In this document: positions 26,549-35,816 of the stretch, one piece after another
Numbering within the stretch: position 1 is the first letter of the stretch
Layout of the letters: each line of letters opens with the position of its first letter
Origin: Flavobacterium zhairuonense
GTDB lineage: Bacteria; Bacteroidota; Bacteroidia; Flavobacteriales; Flavobacteriaceae
Direction: 5' to 3'
Length of the DNA: 64,000 nucleotides
NCBI RefSeq assembly: GCF_004352915.1
Contig: NZ_SJSY01000071.1
Location: 124,001 to 188,000, forward strand
The notes under the pieces: generated by a model
Seen by the model: the letters and a program-made list of their open reading frames with translations, nothing else
What the model was told of the DNA's origin: nothing
The model's database searches: none
Made by a program: the position numbers and the translations under genes

Positions 26549-27513
26549 TGGAGTACACAATTTTAGGAATTGTTTTAATGATTATAATGCTGCTTTATTT
26601 TAAAATAGCAGATCGGTTTAATATTATTGATAAACCTAATTTAAGAAGTTCACATACCGAAATAACATTAAGAGGAGGTGGAATCATTTTTTGGTTTTCT
26701 GTGTTGCTTTATTTTGTACAGAATGTTCAAAATAATTACTTTTTCTTTACAGGAATTACCCTTGTCAGCTTAGTCAGTTTTTGGGATGACATTCAAAGTC
26801 TGTCAAACAAAATTAGAATCTCGATCCATTTTCTTGCTATTTCTTTAATATTTTATGATCTGGGCTTGTTCGATTTATTGCCGCTTTGGGGAATTTTGGC
26901 CGCGTACGTTTTAGCAGTCGGTTTGATTAATGCTTATAATTTCATGGATGGAATTAATGGAATTACAGGTCTATACACTTTGGTAGTAATGGGCGCACTA
27001 TTGTATGTAAATACAAAAATTCAGCTTTTTACTGATGGAGCTTTCATAAAATATGCCATGATGGCAAGTGTAGTTTTTTTGTTTTTCAATTACAGAAAAA
27101 GAGCAAAGTGCTTTGCTGGTGATGTCGGAAGTATTGCGATTGCATTTTGGATTATTTATTTGATTTCGAAACTTATTTTGGTTACTAATTCTCTTATTTG
27201 GCTATTGTTTCTTGCAGTATATGGCGTTGATGCTATTTGTACAATTGTTCATCGCCTTTATTTAAAACAAAATATTTTTGAAGCTCATCGTTTGCATTTA
27301 TATCAAGTTCTGAGTAACGAATATAAAATACAGCACCGTTTAGTTTCTCTGTATTATGCACTACTTCAAATTGGAGTTTCTTGTTTAGTTGTTTTTCTTT
27401 ATCAAAAAGTACAAGACATTGTTTTGTTTTCAATTGTACTTGTTCCATTGCTTTTAGTTTATTCGCTAAAATTTTATTTATTAAGTAAAAGCAAACTAAG
27501 ATTAGAACTATGA
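26548..27513 (+). CDS. Initiating polyprenyl-phosphate HexNAc-1-phosphate transferase, WbpL/WecA-like
   Basis: Polytopic protein of 321 residues of the PNPT family. Signature residues are visible in order: D80-D81 in FWDDIQSL, NFMDGINGITG at 131-141, CFAGDVGS at 188-195 and EAHRLHLYQ at 245-253. It would transfer a HexNAc-1-phosphate onto undecaprenyl phosphate and so start repeat-unit assembly on the cytoplasmic face. It is the only initiating transferase seen in the window; no PHPT (WbaP/PglC) type was found. It overlaps both neighbours by 1 and 4 bases. Confidence 0.9.
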   Translation: MEYTILGIVLMIIMLLYFKIADRFNIIDKPNLRSSHTEITLRGGGIIFWFSVLLYFVQNVQNNYFFFTGITLVSLVSFWDDIQSLSNKIRISIHFLAISLIFYDLGLFDLLPLWGILAAYVLAVGLINAYNFMDGINGITGLYTLVVMGALLYVNTKIQLFTDGAFIKYAMMASVVFLFFNYRKRAKCFAGDVGSIAIAFWIIYLISKLILVTNSLIWLLFLAVYGVDAICTIVHRLYLKQNIFEAHRLHLYQVLSNEYKIQHRLVSLYYALLQIGVSCLVVFLYQKVQDIVLFSIVLVPLLLVYSLKFYLLSKSKLRLEL

Positions 27514-27938
27514 TTCCTAAAATAATTCAAGGCGGAAATTTTACAGATCATCGCGGGAGTATTTCCTATGTAAACGATTTCAGTTTTACTGATATTGAAA
27601 GATTTTATATCATAAGCAACTCATGTGAAAATCCAATACGGGCTTGGCAAGGACATAAATTAGATGCTAAAAATTTTTATTGTTTAGCAGGTTCTTTCAA
27701 TATTCATTTCATAAAAATTGATAATTGGGAAAATCCATCAAAAGATTTAATCATTGAGACTATTTTTGTTTCAGAAGCAGATAGTAAAATTGTCCATATT
27801 CCTGCAGGCTATGCAAATGCAGTAGAATCCTTGGAAGAAAATTCAAAATTAATGTCATTTTCGACTTTGCCCTTAACAAAAGTTGAGGAAGACGATGTTC
27901 GTTATCCTTCAGATTATTGGATTATTAAAAATGACTAG
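27510..27938 (+). CDS. WxcM/RmlC-like cupin sugar isomerase
   Basis: Cupin of 142 residues (GGNFTDHRGSISYVNDF, AWQGHKLDAKNFYCLAGSF, VHIPAGYANAVESL), related to RmlC, FdtA and the WxcM family. It lies between the initiating transferase and a sugar aminotransferase, with a 4-base overlap upstream and an 8-base overlap downstream. It probably isomerises or epimerises a keto-sugar nucleotide in the pathway of that aminotransferase. The FdtA HxH pair is not obvious, so 3,4-ketoisomerase activity is not claimed. Confidence 0.7.
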   Translation: MIPKIIQGGNFTDHRGSISYVNDFSFTDIERFYIISNSCENPIRAWQGHKLDAKNFYCLAGSFNIHFIKIDNWENPSKDLIIETIFVSEADSKIVHIPAGYANAVESLEENSKLMSFSTLPLTKVEEDDVRYPSDYWIIKND

Positions 27939-29058
27939 TAAACGAATTTATTTATCATTATCTGAGGAGAGCGGTTTTGAGCAAGAATATATCCAGAAAG
28001 CTTTAAAGTCAAATTGGATTACTTCGGGAGGGCCAAATGTAAACGAGTTTGAGAATGAATTGCAGAATTATTTCGGTCAAGATAATTTTGTAGCAGCATT
28101 AAACTCTGGAACATCAGCAATACATTTGGCTTTGGTTTTATTGGGAGTTAAAGAAGGCGATGAGGTGATATGTCAAAGTATGACATTTTCTGCTTCAGCA
28201 AATCCTATTTTGTATCAAAATGCAACTCCTGTTTTTATAGACAGTGAATCAGAGACATGGAATATTTGCCCAGAGCAATTAGAGATTGCTATTAAGGATC
28301 GAATTAAAAAAGGAAAAAAACCTAAAGCAATTATTGCGGTTCATTTATATGGTATGCCTTATAAAGTTGATGAAGTGCATGCAATCGCTGATAAATATGA
28401 AATACCAATTGTTGAAGATAGTGCAGAAGCTTTAGGAAGCAAGTACAAAGGAAAGAAATGTGGTAGTTTTGGTTATTATGGAGTTTTGTCCTTTAATGGA
28501 AATAAAATTATTACAACTTCTAGCGGGGGAGCATTAATTGCAAACTCGAATGAGAAAAAAGAGAAAGTAATATTTTATGCCACTCAATCAAAGGATGAGG
28601 CAGTTCATTATCAACATAGTGAAATTGGTTATAATTATAGAATGAGTAATATTTGCGCAGGTATTGGTCTTGGACAAATGACTATTTTAGAAAAGAATAT
28701 TGATTTAAGAAGAAGTAATCATTTTTTTTATAAAGAAGTTTTTGAGAAAATGGAAGACATCGAACTTTTTGATAATTTAAATGAGGATTATTTTTCGAAT
28801 TACTGGCTAAATGCCGTATTGTTAAAAACAAAAGAGCAAAGAGAAAATTTGAGACTTGCTTTTGATAATGCAAATATAGAATGTCGCCCTTTATGGAAGC
28901 CTATGCATTTACAGCCAATTTTTGAAAAACATCCCTACTACGGAAGTAATATTGCAGAAGAATTATTTAAAAGAGGTTTATGCCTGCCATCAGGATCAAA
29001 TTTAAAAAACGAAGATAAAATAAGAATAAAAGAAGTTATTTGTAATTTCTCCGAGTAA
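27931..29058 (+). CDS. PLP-dependent sugar-nucleotide aminotransferase, PglE/WcfR-like
   Basis: DegT/DnrJ/EryC1 protein of 375 residues from the ATG at 27931 (MTSKRIYLSLSEESG), chosen over an upstream TTG at 27883 because homologues begin this way and the 8-base overlap is typical here. The PLP Lys192 is in LSFNGNKIITT and Asp163 in IVEDSAEALGS. This N-terminal style is that of enzymes aminating C4 of UDP-2-acetamido-2,6-dideoxy-4-hexulose (PglE, WcfR). The PglF-like dehydratase at 31467 could supply the substrate, giving a UDP-4-amino-4,6-dideoxy-HexNAc. Confidence 0.85.
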   Translation: MTSKRIYLSLSEESGFEQEYIQKALKSNWITSGGPNVNEFENELQNYFGQDNFVAALNSGTSAIHLALVLLGVKEGDEVICQSMTFSASANPILYQNATPVFIDSESETWNICPEQLEIAIKDRIKKGKKPKAIIAVHLYGMPYKVDEVHAIADKYEIPIVEDSAEALGSKYKGKKCGSFGYYGVLSFNGNKIITTSSGGALIANSNEKKEKVIFYATQSKDEAVHYQHSEIGYNYRMSNICAGIGLGQMTILEKNIDLRRSNHFFYKEVFEKMEDIELFDNLNEDYFSNYWLNAVLLKTKEQRENLRLAFDNANIECRPLWKPMHLQPIFEKHPYYGSNIAEELFKRGLCLPSGSNLKNEDKIRIKEVICNFSE

Positions 29059-29070
29059 GAAAAATAAAAT

Positions 29071-29619
29071 ATGAAAATTGAAAAAACATTTATAAAAGAT
29101 CTAGTAATTGTAGAACCAACCGTTTTTGGGGACGAAAGAGGTTATTTTTTTGAATCATATAGCAAGACTAAGTTTGAGGATTTGGGAATTAATATTGATT
29201 TTGTTCAAGACAATCAATCCTTCTCTAAAAAAGGTACTTTAAGAGGTTTGCATTATCAAAATCCGCCTTTCGCTCAAACAAAATTAGTCCGTGTACTGGA
29301 AGGAGAAATTATTGATGTTGCGGTTGATTTGAGAAAAGATTCTCCTACTTATGGTAAAGCATTCAGTGTTTTATTGTCAGCAGAAAACAAGAAACAATTA
29401 TTAGTGCCACAAGGATTTGCGCACGGTTTTTCAGTTATTAGCGAGACCGCTTCTGTAATGTACAAATGTGATCAGTTTTATAATAAAGCTTCTGAGGGCG
29501 GAATTAAATATGATGATCCATCTCTAAACATTGATTGGGGAATGAATTTAGAGGAAGCAATAGTTTCAGAAAAAGATCAAATTCTTCCTTTTATTGAAAA
29601 TTGTAATAGTTTGTTTTAA
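29071..29619 (+). CDS. rmlC: dTDP-4-dehydrorhamnose 3,5-epimerase
   Basis: Protein of 182 residues with the RmlC core: FESYSKTKFEDLG, VQDNQSFSKKGTLRGLHYQ (catalytic His in RGLHYQ), KLVRVLEGEIIDVAVDLRKD and the VPQGFAHGF segment. It converts dTDP-4-keto-6-deoxyglucose to dTDP-4-keto-L-rhamnose. It shares one base with rmlD, and rmlA follows. Rhamnose is therefore a likely constituent of at least one polymer. Confidence 0.95.
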   Translation: MKIEKTFIKDLVIVEPTVFGDERGYFFESYSKTKFEDLGINIDFVQDNQSFSKKGTLRGLHYQNPPFAQTKLVRVLEGEIIDVAVDLRKDSPTYGKAFSVLLSAENKKQLLVPQGFAHGFSVISETASVMYKCDQFYNKASEGGIKYDDPSLNIDWGMNLEEAIVSEKDQILPFIENCNSLF

Positions 29620-30464
29620 TGAAAAGAATTTTAGTAACAGGAGCAACAGGACAATTAGGTTCAGAACTAAAAGTTTTATCTGAGAATTATTCGCAATACG
29701 AATGGGTATTTGCTGATCGGACAAAAATAACTCTAGATCAGATAGAGTTGCTTAAAAAACAAATAAACGAGATTAATCCAGATGTTATCTTTAATTGTGG
29801 AGCTTATACCGCAGTTGATAAAGCAGAAAGCGAAAAAGATTTAGCTTTTACAATAAATCATTTAGCAGTTGAAATAATTGCAAAATATGCATTTGAAAAT
29901 AAAGCAAAATTAATTCACATTTCTACAGATTATGTTTTTGACGGTACGTCCTCTATAGCATTAAATGAGGAAGCTGAAACAAATCCGATAAATGTATATG
30001 GAGCAAGTAAATTGGCTGGCGAAGTTTCCTGTTTAAATGAAAATTCAGATTCGATTATCATTAGAACATCATGGGTGTATAGCAAATTTGGAAACAATTT
30101 TGTAAAGACCATGCAGCGATTAATGCAAGAAAGAGATTCGATTAATGTAGTTAATGATCAGATTGGTTCGCCAACTTATGCTGCTGATTTAGCACAAGCA
30201 ATGATTTCTATCATAGAGTCTTCAAATTGGGTACCAGGGATTTATAATTACTCAAATGAAGGTGAAATAAGTTGGTATGATTTCGCGTTGAGCATAAAAG
30301 AATTAGGGAAATATGAATGTATTGTGGGTGGCATTCCATCTTCATCATATCCAACTCCAGCTAAACGACCAGAGTTTTCACTATTAGATAAGAAGAAAAT
30401 AAAAGAAACTTACAAGCTATCTATTTCGGATTATAAGGAGAGTTTGAAAGCAATGTTTAAATAA
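29619..30464 (+). CDS. rmlD: dTDP-4-dehydrorhamnose reductase
   Basis: SDR-type protein of 281 residues. It has the NADPH motif TGATGQLGSEL at 7-17, FNCGAYTAVDKAE, ISTDYVFDG and Y-x3-K in YGASKLAGE. It reduces dTDP-4-keto-L-rhamnose to dTDP-L-rhamnose. The gene order rmlC-rmlD-rmlA, with rmlB 21 kb upstream, is a split arrangement; rmlA and rmlB probably also serve the 3-amino sugar cassette. Confidence 0.95.
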   Translation: MKRILVTGATGQLGSELKVLSENYSQYEWVFADRTKITLDQIELLKKQINEINPDVIFNCGAYTAVDKAESEKDLAFTINHLAVEIIAKYAFENKAKLIHISTDYVFDGTSSIALNEEAETNPINVYGASKLAGEVSCLNENSDSIIIRTSWVYSKFGNNFVKTMQRLMQERDSINVVNDQIGSPTYAADLAQAMISIIESSNWVPGIYNYSNEGEISWYDFALSIKELGKYECIVGGIPSSSYPTPAKRPEFSLLDKKKIKETYKLSISDYKESLKAMFK

Positions 30465-30503
30465 AATATTTAGGATTAAGTACTAAAAAATAGATTAAAG
30501 GAT

Positions 30504-31388
30504 ATGAAAGGAATTATATTAGCAGGAGGTTCTGGCACAAGATTACATCCATTAACATTGGCAGTAAGCAAACAATTAATGCCGGTTTATGATAAACCAA
30601 TGATTTATTATCCGTTATCAACCTTGATGATGTCTGGTATTAGTGAGATTTTGATTATTTCAACACCGCATGATTTGCCTCATTTTAAAAAACTTCTTGG
30701 AGACGGAAGTACAATTGGATGTAAATTTAGTTATGCAGAGCAACCAAATCCAAACGGCTTAGCTCAAGCTTTTGTGATTGGTGAGGAATTTATTGGAAAT
30801 GACAAAGTAGCTTTAGTTCTTGGGGATAATATTTTCTTTGGAACAAATATGCAACAATTATTGAAAGATAATGCCGATCCGAATGGTGGTGTTGTTTTTG
30901 CTTATCACGTTTCTGATCCTGAAAGATATGGTGTGGTTGAATTTGATGAAAACAAAAACGCTATTTCTATTGAGGAGAAACCTCTAGAGCCAAAATCTAA
31001 TTATGCTGTTCCTGGTCTTTATTTTTATGATAATTCCGTTGTAGAAATAGCTAAAAATATCAAACCTAGTGCACGTGGTGAATATGAAATTACAGATGTA
31101 AATAAGGTATATTTGGAAAATGGAAAACTAAAAGTTGGTATTTTAAGTAGAGGAACTGCTTGGTTGGATACGGGAACTTTTAATAGTTTGATGCAGGCAG
31201 GGCAATTTGTTCAGGTACTTGAAGAAAGGCAAGGCCTAAAGGTTGGTTGTATTGAAGAGATTGCCTGGAGACAAGGTTTTATTAACGATACACAATTAGA
31301 AGAATTAGCAACACCTTTGGTTAAATCTGGATACGGAACTTATTTATTAGAATTCTTAAAGCAAAAGAAAAAGGGGCTTAAATTTTAA
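30504..31388 (+). CDS. rmlA: Glucose-1-phosphate thymidylyltransferase
   Basis: Protein of 294 residues that makes dTDP-glucose. The signature [20 protein letters not shown] is at about 7-26, followed by [23 protein letters not shown] and [12 protein letters not shown]. Length and motifs are standard for RmlA. It provides the shared dTDP-glucose pool for the rhamnose genes just upstream and for the 11703-14139 cassette. It is separated from rmlD by 39 bases without an obvious promoter. Confidence 0.96.
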   Translation: MKGIILAGGSGTRLHPLTLAVSKQLMPVYDKPMIYYPLSTLMMSGISEILIISTPHDLPHFKKLLGDGSTIGCKFSYAEQPNPNGLAQAFVIGEEFIGNDKVALVLGDNIFFGTNMQQLLKDNADPNGGVVFAYHVSDPERYGVVEFDENKNAISIEEKPLEPKSNYAVPGLYFYDNSVVEIAKNIKPSARGEYEITDVNKVYLENGKLKVGILSRGTAWLDTGTFNSLMQAGQFVQVLEERQGLKVGCIEEIAWRQGFINDTQLEELATPLVKSGYGTYLLEFLKQKKKGLKF

Positions 31389-31426
31389 TTTACTTATATA
31401 AATAATTTTTTAAACCGTTTAATTTG

Positions 31427-31434
31427 TATTTTTG
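31427..31434 (+). promoter_or_regulatory. Possible -7 element upstream of the PglF-like gene
   Basis: TATTTTTG fits the Bacteroidota -7 pattern TAnnTTTG and lies 33 bases before the TTG start at 31467. No TTG or TTTG is found at the proper distance upstream, so this may be a weak promoter or a chance match. Confidence 0.28.
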
Positions 31435-31466
31435 TAAGACCTATACAAATTGCAGAATCAAAATCA

Positions 31467-33440
31467 TTGAAATTGAATACAGATAAAGAGTCTAAAATAG
31501 CCGATGTGCTACATAATTCGTTGTCACCTAGAAATCTAAGAGCACATATTAATAATCTTAGTTATTTACCTAGGTGGATTATTGTGGCAATAGATATAAT
31601 GGTCTTGATCTTTTCATTTACTTTCACATATATGCTGTTTGAAGGAACAGCTTTAGGATACATAATAACTTCTCATGATTTTTATTTTGTTGGAAGTCTA
31701 ATACTTGTAAATATATTTTTCTTTTGGCTTTTTAGAACTTATTCAGGAATTATTAGGCATTCTTCTTATATTGACGCTATTAAACTTTTGTTCTCACAAA
31801 TGTCTGTGTTAGTGTTCTTTTTGTTTTTTAATTTAGTTTTTGAATTATATACAGGGCATAAAGCATTTTTAAACACTGCGCTTTTCATCAATTTGGTTTT
31901 ATCATTTTGTGGCTTATTTTTATATCGTGTAATTGTCAAACAAACTTTTGAGTTGTATTTCTCGGAAAAAGCAAATACAAAATTAATCAGGACCGTAATT
32001 TATGGAACAGATGCAAATGCTATTTCTGTCGCTAATGCATTGAAGTTTGAAACGCCATCTCGATTTAAAATTGTTGGATTTGTTGATAAAAATAATCAAA
32101 ATGCATCTAAGAGGATGTTGGACTTGCCAATTTTGATTCTTCGTAAAAAATTGCCAGCTTTAATGCGTTCTGTAGCTGCAGAAGGTGTAATTATTGCAGA
32201 TAAAAGTTTATCTAAAGATGAGCAGTTGATCATTGTAGATCAGTGTTTGGAATTTAATTATCGAGTTTATACAGTACCTCTTATTTCGGATTGGGAGAAT
32301 CAAAAAGAGATTTCTCAAAAAGTAAAAAATATTCAGATTGAAGATTTACTAGAAAGAAAACCTATCGTTTTGGATAGCAAATCTATTTCTAAACAATTAA
32401 AAGAAAAGACAATTTTGATTACTGGAGCTGCTGGTTCTATTGGTAGTGAAATCGTGAGACAAGTTCTTGGTTTTAATCCAAAAGTTGTTATAATTCTAGA
32501 TCATGCCGAGACTCCATTGCATAATTTATGTTTAGAAACTTATGCAATGAACTCTGAAACTAAAATAGTTGCTGTGATTGCTGATGTGAAAAGCAAGAAA
32601 GCATTGGAAAAGGTTTTTAAAAACTATAATCCCCATGTTGTTTTTCACGCGGCAGCTTATAAACACGTTCCTTTGATGGAAGAAAATCCGTCGCAAGCTA
32701 TTTTGACTAATATTAAAGGAACAAAGAATTTAGCAGATTTATCATGTAAATATCGTGTCAAAAAGTTTGTTATGGTTTCTACAGATAAAGCTGTGAATCC
32801 AAGCAATGTTATGGGGGCAAGCAAACGAATTGCAGAAAAATATGTTCAATCATTATTTTTGAAAAACCAAAGAGAAAATAATGAAGCTATTACAAAATTT
32901 ATTACAACTCGTTTCGGAAATGTATTAGGATCAAATGGTTCTGTAGTGCCATTGTTTACCAAACAAATTGCCGAAGGCGGGCCAGTAACAATAACACATC
33001 AAGACATTATCCGTTATTTTATGACAATTCCTGAGGCTTGTCAATTAGTATTAGAAGCAGGGGCGATGGGTAATGGAGGTGAGATTTATATTTTTGATAT
33101 GGGTAAACCAGTTAGAATTATAGATTTGGCTAAAAAAATGATAAAACTTGCAGGATTTATTCCAGATAAGGAAATAAAGATCAAGATTGTTGGTTTGCGA
33201 CCAGGAGAGAAACTTTATGAGGAATTATTAAATGATACTTCTAAAACGTTGCCGACTTATCATAATAAAATTATGATTGCGCAAGAAATTCAAGATGAAT
33301 ATGAAAACTTGCATACTGATATAGACGAACTTATTGGTATAGCTGATTTCTATGACAATGATGATATTGTCGCAAAAATGAAAAAAATTGTCCCTGAATT
33401 CAAAAGTATGAATTCTGCTTTTGAAGTTCTTGATAAATAA
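31467..33440 (+). CDS. UDP-GlcNAc 4,6-dehydratase, membrane-bound PglF/WbpM type
   Basis: Protein of 657 residues from a TTG start; no ATG occurs until after the first membrane helix begins. Four N-terminal membrane helices (about 36-157) are followed by a degenerate Rossmann domain and then the catalytic SDR domain with TGAAGSIGS at 319-327 and STDK at 438-441. The usual Tyr of Y-x3-K is Met449 (M-x3-K453), a hallmark of PglF/WbpM enzymes. It would make the 4-keto-6-deoxy intermediate used by the WbpV-like reductase at 25643 and the aminotransferase at 27931. It ends this transcription unit ahead of a terminator. Confidence 0.92.
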   Translation: MKLNTDKESKIADVLHNSLSPRNLRAHINNLSYLPRWIIVAIDIMVLIFSFTFTYMLFEGTALGYIITSHDFYFVGSLILVNIFFFWLFRTYSGIIRHSSYIDAIKLLFSQMSVLVFFLFFNLVFELYTGHKAFLNTALFINLVLSFCGLFLYRVIVKQTFELYFSEKANTKLIRTVIYGTDANAISVANALKFETPSRFKIVGFVDKNNQNASKRMLDLPILILRKKLPALMRSVAAEGVIIADKSLSKDEQLIIVDQCLEFNYRVYTVPLISDWENQKEISQKVKNIQIEDLLERKPIVLDSKSISKQLKEKTILITGAAGSIGSEIVRQVLGFNPKVVIILDHAETPLHNLCLETYAMNSETKIVAVIADVKSKKALEKVFKNYNPHVVFHAAAYKHVPLMEENPSQAILTNIKGTKNLADLSCKYRVKKFVMVSTDKAVNPSNVMGASKRIAEKYVQSLFLKNQRENNEAITKFITTRFGNVLGSNGSVVPLFTKQIAEGGPVTITHQDIIRYFMTIPEACQLVLEAGAMGNGGEIYIFDMGKPVRIIDLAKKMIKLAGFIPDKEIKIKIVGLRPGEKLYEELLNDTSKTLPTYHNKIMIAQEIQDEYENLHTDIDELIGIADFYDNDDIVAKMKKIVPEFKSMNSAFEVLDK

Positions 33441-33473
33441 TTTTTGAACTTTAAATTTTTAATGAAATATAAT

Positions 33474-33501
33474 AAAAGGTGTTTTTTTAAAACGCCTTTT
33501 T
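33474..33501 (+). terminator. Intrinsic terminator closing the precursor module
   Basis: AAAAGGTGTTTT (33474-33485) pairs with AAAACGCCTTTT (33489-33500), with a single G-T wobble, around a three-base loop, and the descending arm ends in five T followed by further T-rich sequence. Its position 33 bases after the dehydratase stop fits a Rho-independent terminator separating this module from the ABC transporter genes. Confidence 0.8.
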
Positions 33502-33611
33502 GCTTTTTAGGAATTTTTCAAACGAGTAAAAATCTTGTTAATTAAGAGATGAACAAATGTCTTGATGAGATTTCATTATATTAAGATTAAAAAAAATCAT
33601 TTTTGAATGAA

Positions 33612-33619
33612 TATATTTG
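33612..33619 (+). promoter_or_regulatory. Probable -7 element of the ABC-exporter promoter
   Basis: TATATTTG matches TAnnTTTG and lies 45 bases before the 33664 start, downstream of the 33474 terminator, where a promoter is needed. A good TTTG element is not seen at the expected spacing, so the call is tentative. Confidence 0.4.
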
Positions 33620-33663
33620 CCCAAATTAAATAATTAAATAAACAATTATTCTAACCTACTTAA

Positions 33664-34509
33664 ATGGAATTAAAAACAACAGTTTACCAAAAAGCAAACA
33701 ATAAAAAAATTGGTAAACTTGTGCGAGAAAGTCTTCAAGATATTTATAATTCTCGCTTTTTAGCAAAACAATTAGCGGTACGCGATATTAAGGCACAATA
33801 CCGTCAATCTTTTCTAGGTATTCTTTGGGCTTTTATAACGCCTTTGTCAACAGCTTTGATTTGGATCATTTTAAGTAAATCAGGAGCCGTTCAATTAACA
33901 GATACTGGTGTCCCATACCCTGTTTTTGTATTTTCTGGAACCCTATTGTGGTCTATTATTATAGAATCTATTAATGCTCCTATGGCAAATACAAATGCTG
34001 CAAGAGGAATACTTTCTAAAATTAATTTTCCCAAAGAAGCTTTGATTCTGTCAGGCGTTTATAAATTAATATCAAACAGTTTTGCAAAAATACTTTTGCT
34101 CTTGTTTTTTTTAATAGTTTATGGAGTAGGTTTCCATACTTCTATTTTATTATTTCCAGCGGCATTTTTAGGAATTATTTTTTTTGGAACGACTTTAGGC
34201 TTGTTTATCACTCCAATTGGAATACTCTATAATGATGTTGCAAAAATAGTTAGTATGGGATTAAGCTTTTTGATGTATGCAACTCCCGTAGTATATGCAA
34301 TTCCCAAAACAGGATTGTTGAAAACTTTAATGGAAGCAAATCCATTAACGCCATTATTGTTAACGACAAGAAATTTATTGTTTGGACAAGATATTGAATA
34401 TATCACTTATTATTTTGGAATATTTGCAGTTTGTATTCCACTATTTTTTTTGGGATTAGTTTTTTACCGAATTTCTATTCCAATAATTGTTGAACGTATG
34501 AGTGCTTAA
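33664..34509 (+). CDS. wzm: Polysaccharide ABC exporter permease
   Basis: ABC-2 type membrane protein of 281 residues with about six helices. The N-terminal amphipathic stretch and KAQYRQSFLGILWAFITPLS at about 41-60 are typical of Wzm/KpsM/TagG permeases. It pairs with the ATPase two bases downstream. It would move a finished lipid-linked glycan across the inner membrane without Wzx. Its presence together with Wzx/Wzy indicates a second export route in the same locus. Confidence 0.93.
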   Translation: MELKTTVYQKANNKKIGKLVRESLQDIYNSRFLAKQLAVRDIKAQYRQSFLGILWAFITPLSTALIWIILSKSGAVQLTDTGVPYPVFVFSGTLLWSIIIESINAPMANTNAARGILSKINFPKEALILSGVYKLISNSFAKILLLLFFLIVYGVGFHTSILLFPAAFLGIIFFGTTLGLFITPIGILYNDVAKIVSMGLSFLMYATPVVYAIPKTGLLKTLMEANPLTPLLLTTRNLLFGQDIEYITYYFGIFAVCIPLFFLGLVFYRISIPIIVERMSA

Positions 34510-34511
34510 TT

Positions 34512-35711
34512 ATGCAGGAAAATGAAGTTTTAGTAAAAGCCGAAAATCTTTCAAAAAAGTTTTGCAAAGATTTAAAAACTAGTCTTTGGTATGGTGTGAA
34601 GGATTTGTTTTCAAATGTTTTGGGGGATAAAAATGAAAATCCAGAAGCATTGCGACTAAAGGAATTTTGGGCTGTAAAAGATATTAGTTTTGAATTGCGC
34701 CGTGGAGAATGCCTTGGTTTGATTGGACATAACGGTGCAGGAAAATCTACCTTACTGAAAATATTGAATGGCCTAATCAATCCGGATGAAGGAAAGGTAA
34801 CGATGAGAGGTAGGGTTTGCGCATTGATTGAACTTGGTGCTGGATTTAATCCTATTTTAACAGGCCGTGAAAATATTTATAACAATGGAGCTGTTTTAGG
34901 TTTTTCAAAAGCAGAAATTGATTCTAAGGTAGAAGAAATTATTGATTTTGCAGAAATTCGAGAGTTTATTGATATGCCTGTTCAAAATTACAGCAGCGGA
35001 ATGAAAGTGCGTTTAGGTTTTGCAGTAGCAGCTCAAATGGAGCCAGATGTCTTAATTATAGATGAGGTACTTTCGGTTGGTGATTTGGGGTTTCGAGTAA
35101 AATGTATGAACAGAATTACAGAATTGTTGGCAAGTTCTGCTGTTATATTTGTATCGCATTCAATGACGCAAGTCACTACAATTTGTAATGAAGCAATGTT
35201 GTTAGAGCATGGTAAATTAGATTTTTATAGTAAAAATGTTGGAGAGGTAGTTGAAAAGTACTTCTTTAAGTTTCAAACTAGTGACGAACAATTAATTGGC
35301 GATGGATCTATAGAGTTAAAAGTATTTAATTTTATTGAAAATTCAGAAAAAGTGACCGAGACTTCTATTAGAAATGGAGAAGATTTGAGAATTGAGTTTG
35401 AATTAGAAGCTAATACTGATATTGAAAATTTAAAATTTAGACTAGGTTTTTTTAATATTGAATATAAACTTTTGGCAGAGGTTGATTCAGATACGGTAAA
35501 TTTTGTAGGGAAAGTGATTGAAGGAAAAATTAAAGTGACTACCGTTATTAAAGGTTTGTATTTGAAGTACGGTAAATATAGTATCCATATACATGTAATA
35601 AATCTAGATACAAATAAAAAAATATTAAGACAGAGTAATATAGGTCACTTTATTGTAAAACCGACTATTTCTATTGGTGCTGATTTTTTACTGCCCAGTG
35701 AATGGAGTTAG
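34512..35711 (+). CDS. wzt: Polysaccharide ABC exporter ATPase with C-terminal glycan-binding domain
   Basis: Protein of 399 residues. The ATPase domain shows Walker A GHNGAGKST at 72-80, signature YSSGM at 160-164, Walker B DVLIIDEV at 179-186 and the switch His216. Residues from about 255 to the end form a beta-rich extension like the Wzt C-terminal domain of E. coli O8/O9a, which recognises the modified non-reducing end of the glycan before export. An extended Wzt usually goes with a chain-capping modification, so the glycan exported here probably has a terminal mark. Confidence 0.93.
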   Translation: MQENEVLVKAENLSKKFCKDLKTSLWYGVKDLFSNVLGDKNENPEALRLKEFWAVKDISFELRRGECLGLIGHNGAGKSTLLKILNGLINPDEGKVTMRGRVCALIELGAGFNPILTGRENIYNNGAVLGFSKAEIDSKVEEIIDFAEIREFIDMPVQNYSSGMKVRLGFAVAAQMEPDVLIIDEVLSVGDLGFRVKCMNRITELLASSAVIFVSHSMTQVTTICNEAMLLEHGKLDFYSKNVGEVVEKYFFKFQTSDEQLIGDGSIELKVFNFIENSEKVTETSIRNGEDLRIEFELEANTDIENLKFRLGFFNIEYKLLAEVDSDTVNFVGKVIEGKIKVTTVIKGLYLKYGKYSIHIHVINLDTNKKILRQSNIGHFIVKPTISIGADFLLPSEWS

Positions 35712-35769
35712 CTTTATAACATTCTAAAATAGTTCATGCTTTTATACAGACTAGAATTGGATTGAAACG

Positions 35770-35816
35770 GATTTCAAAAAAGATTCTATAATCTTTTTTG
35801 AAATCAAAAGTTTTTT
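35770..35816 (+). terminator. Strong hairpin terminator after the ABC exporter
   Basis: A perfect 16-bp stem (35770-35785 with 35790-35805) with a four-base loop CTAT is followed by AAAAG and six T. It is the most stable simple hairpin noticed in the window and separates wzm-wzt from the glycosyltransferase array. The remaining 112 bases before the next gene contain only a weak TATAGTTTG (one base off a -7 element). Confidence 0.85.

Noticed and set aside
27883..27930. TTG extension of the PglE-like aminotransferase
   Set aside because: The 16 extra residues are a frame-shifted reading of the upstream cupin gene; the ATG at 27931 gives the normal family start.
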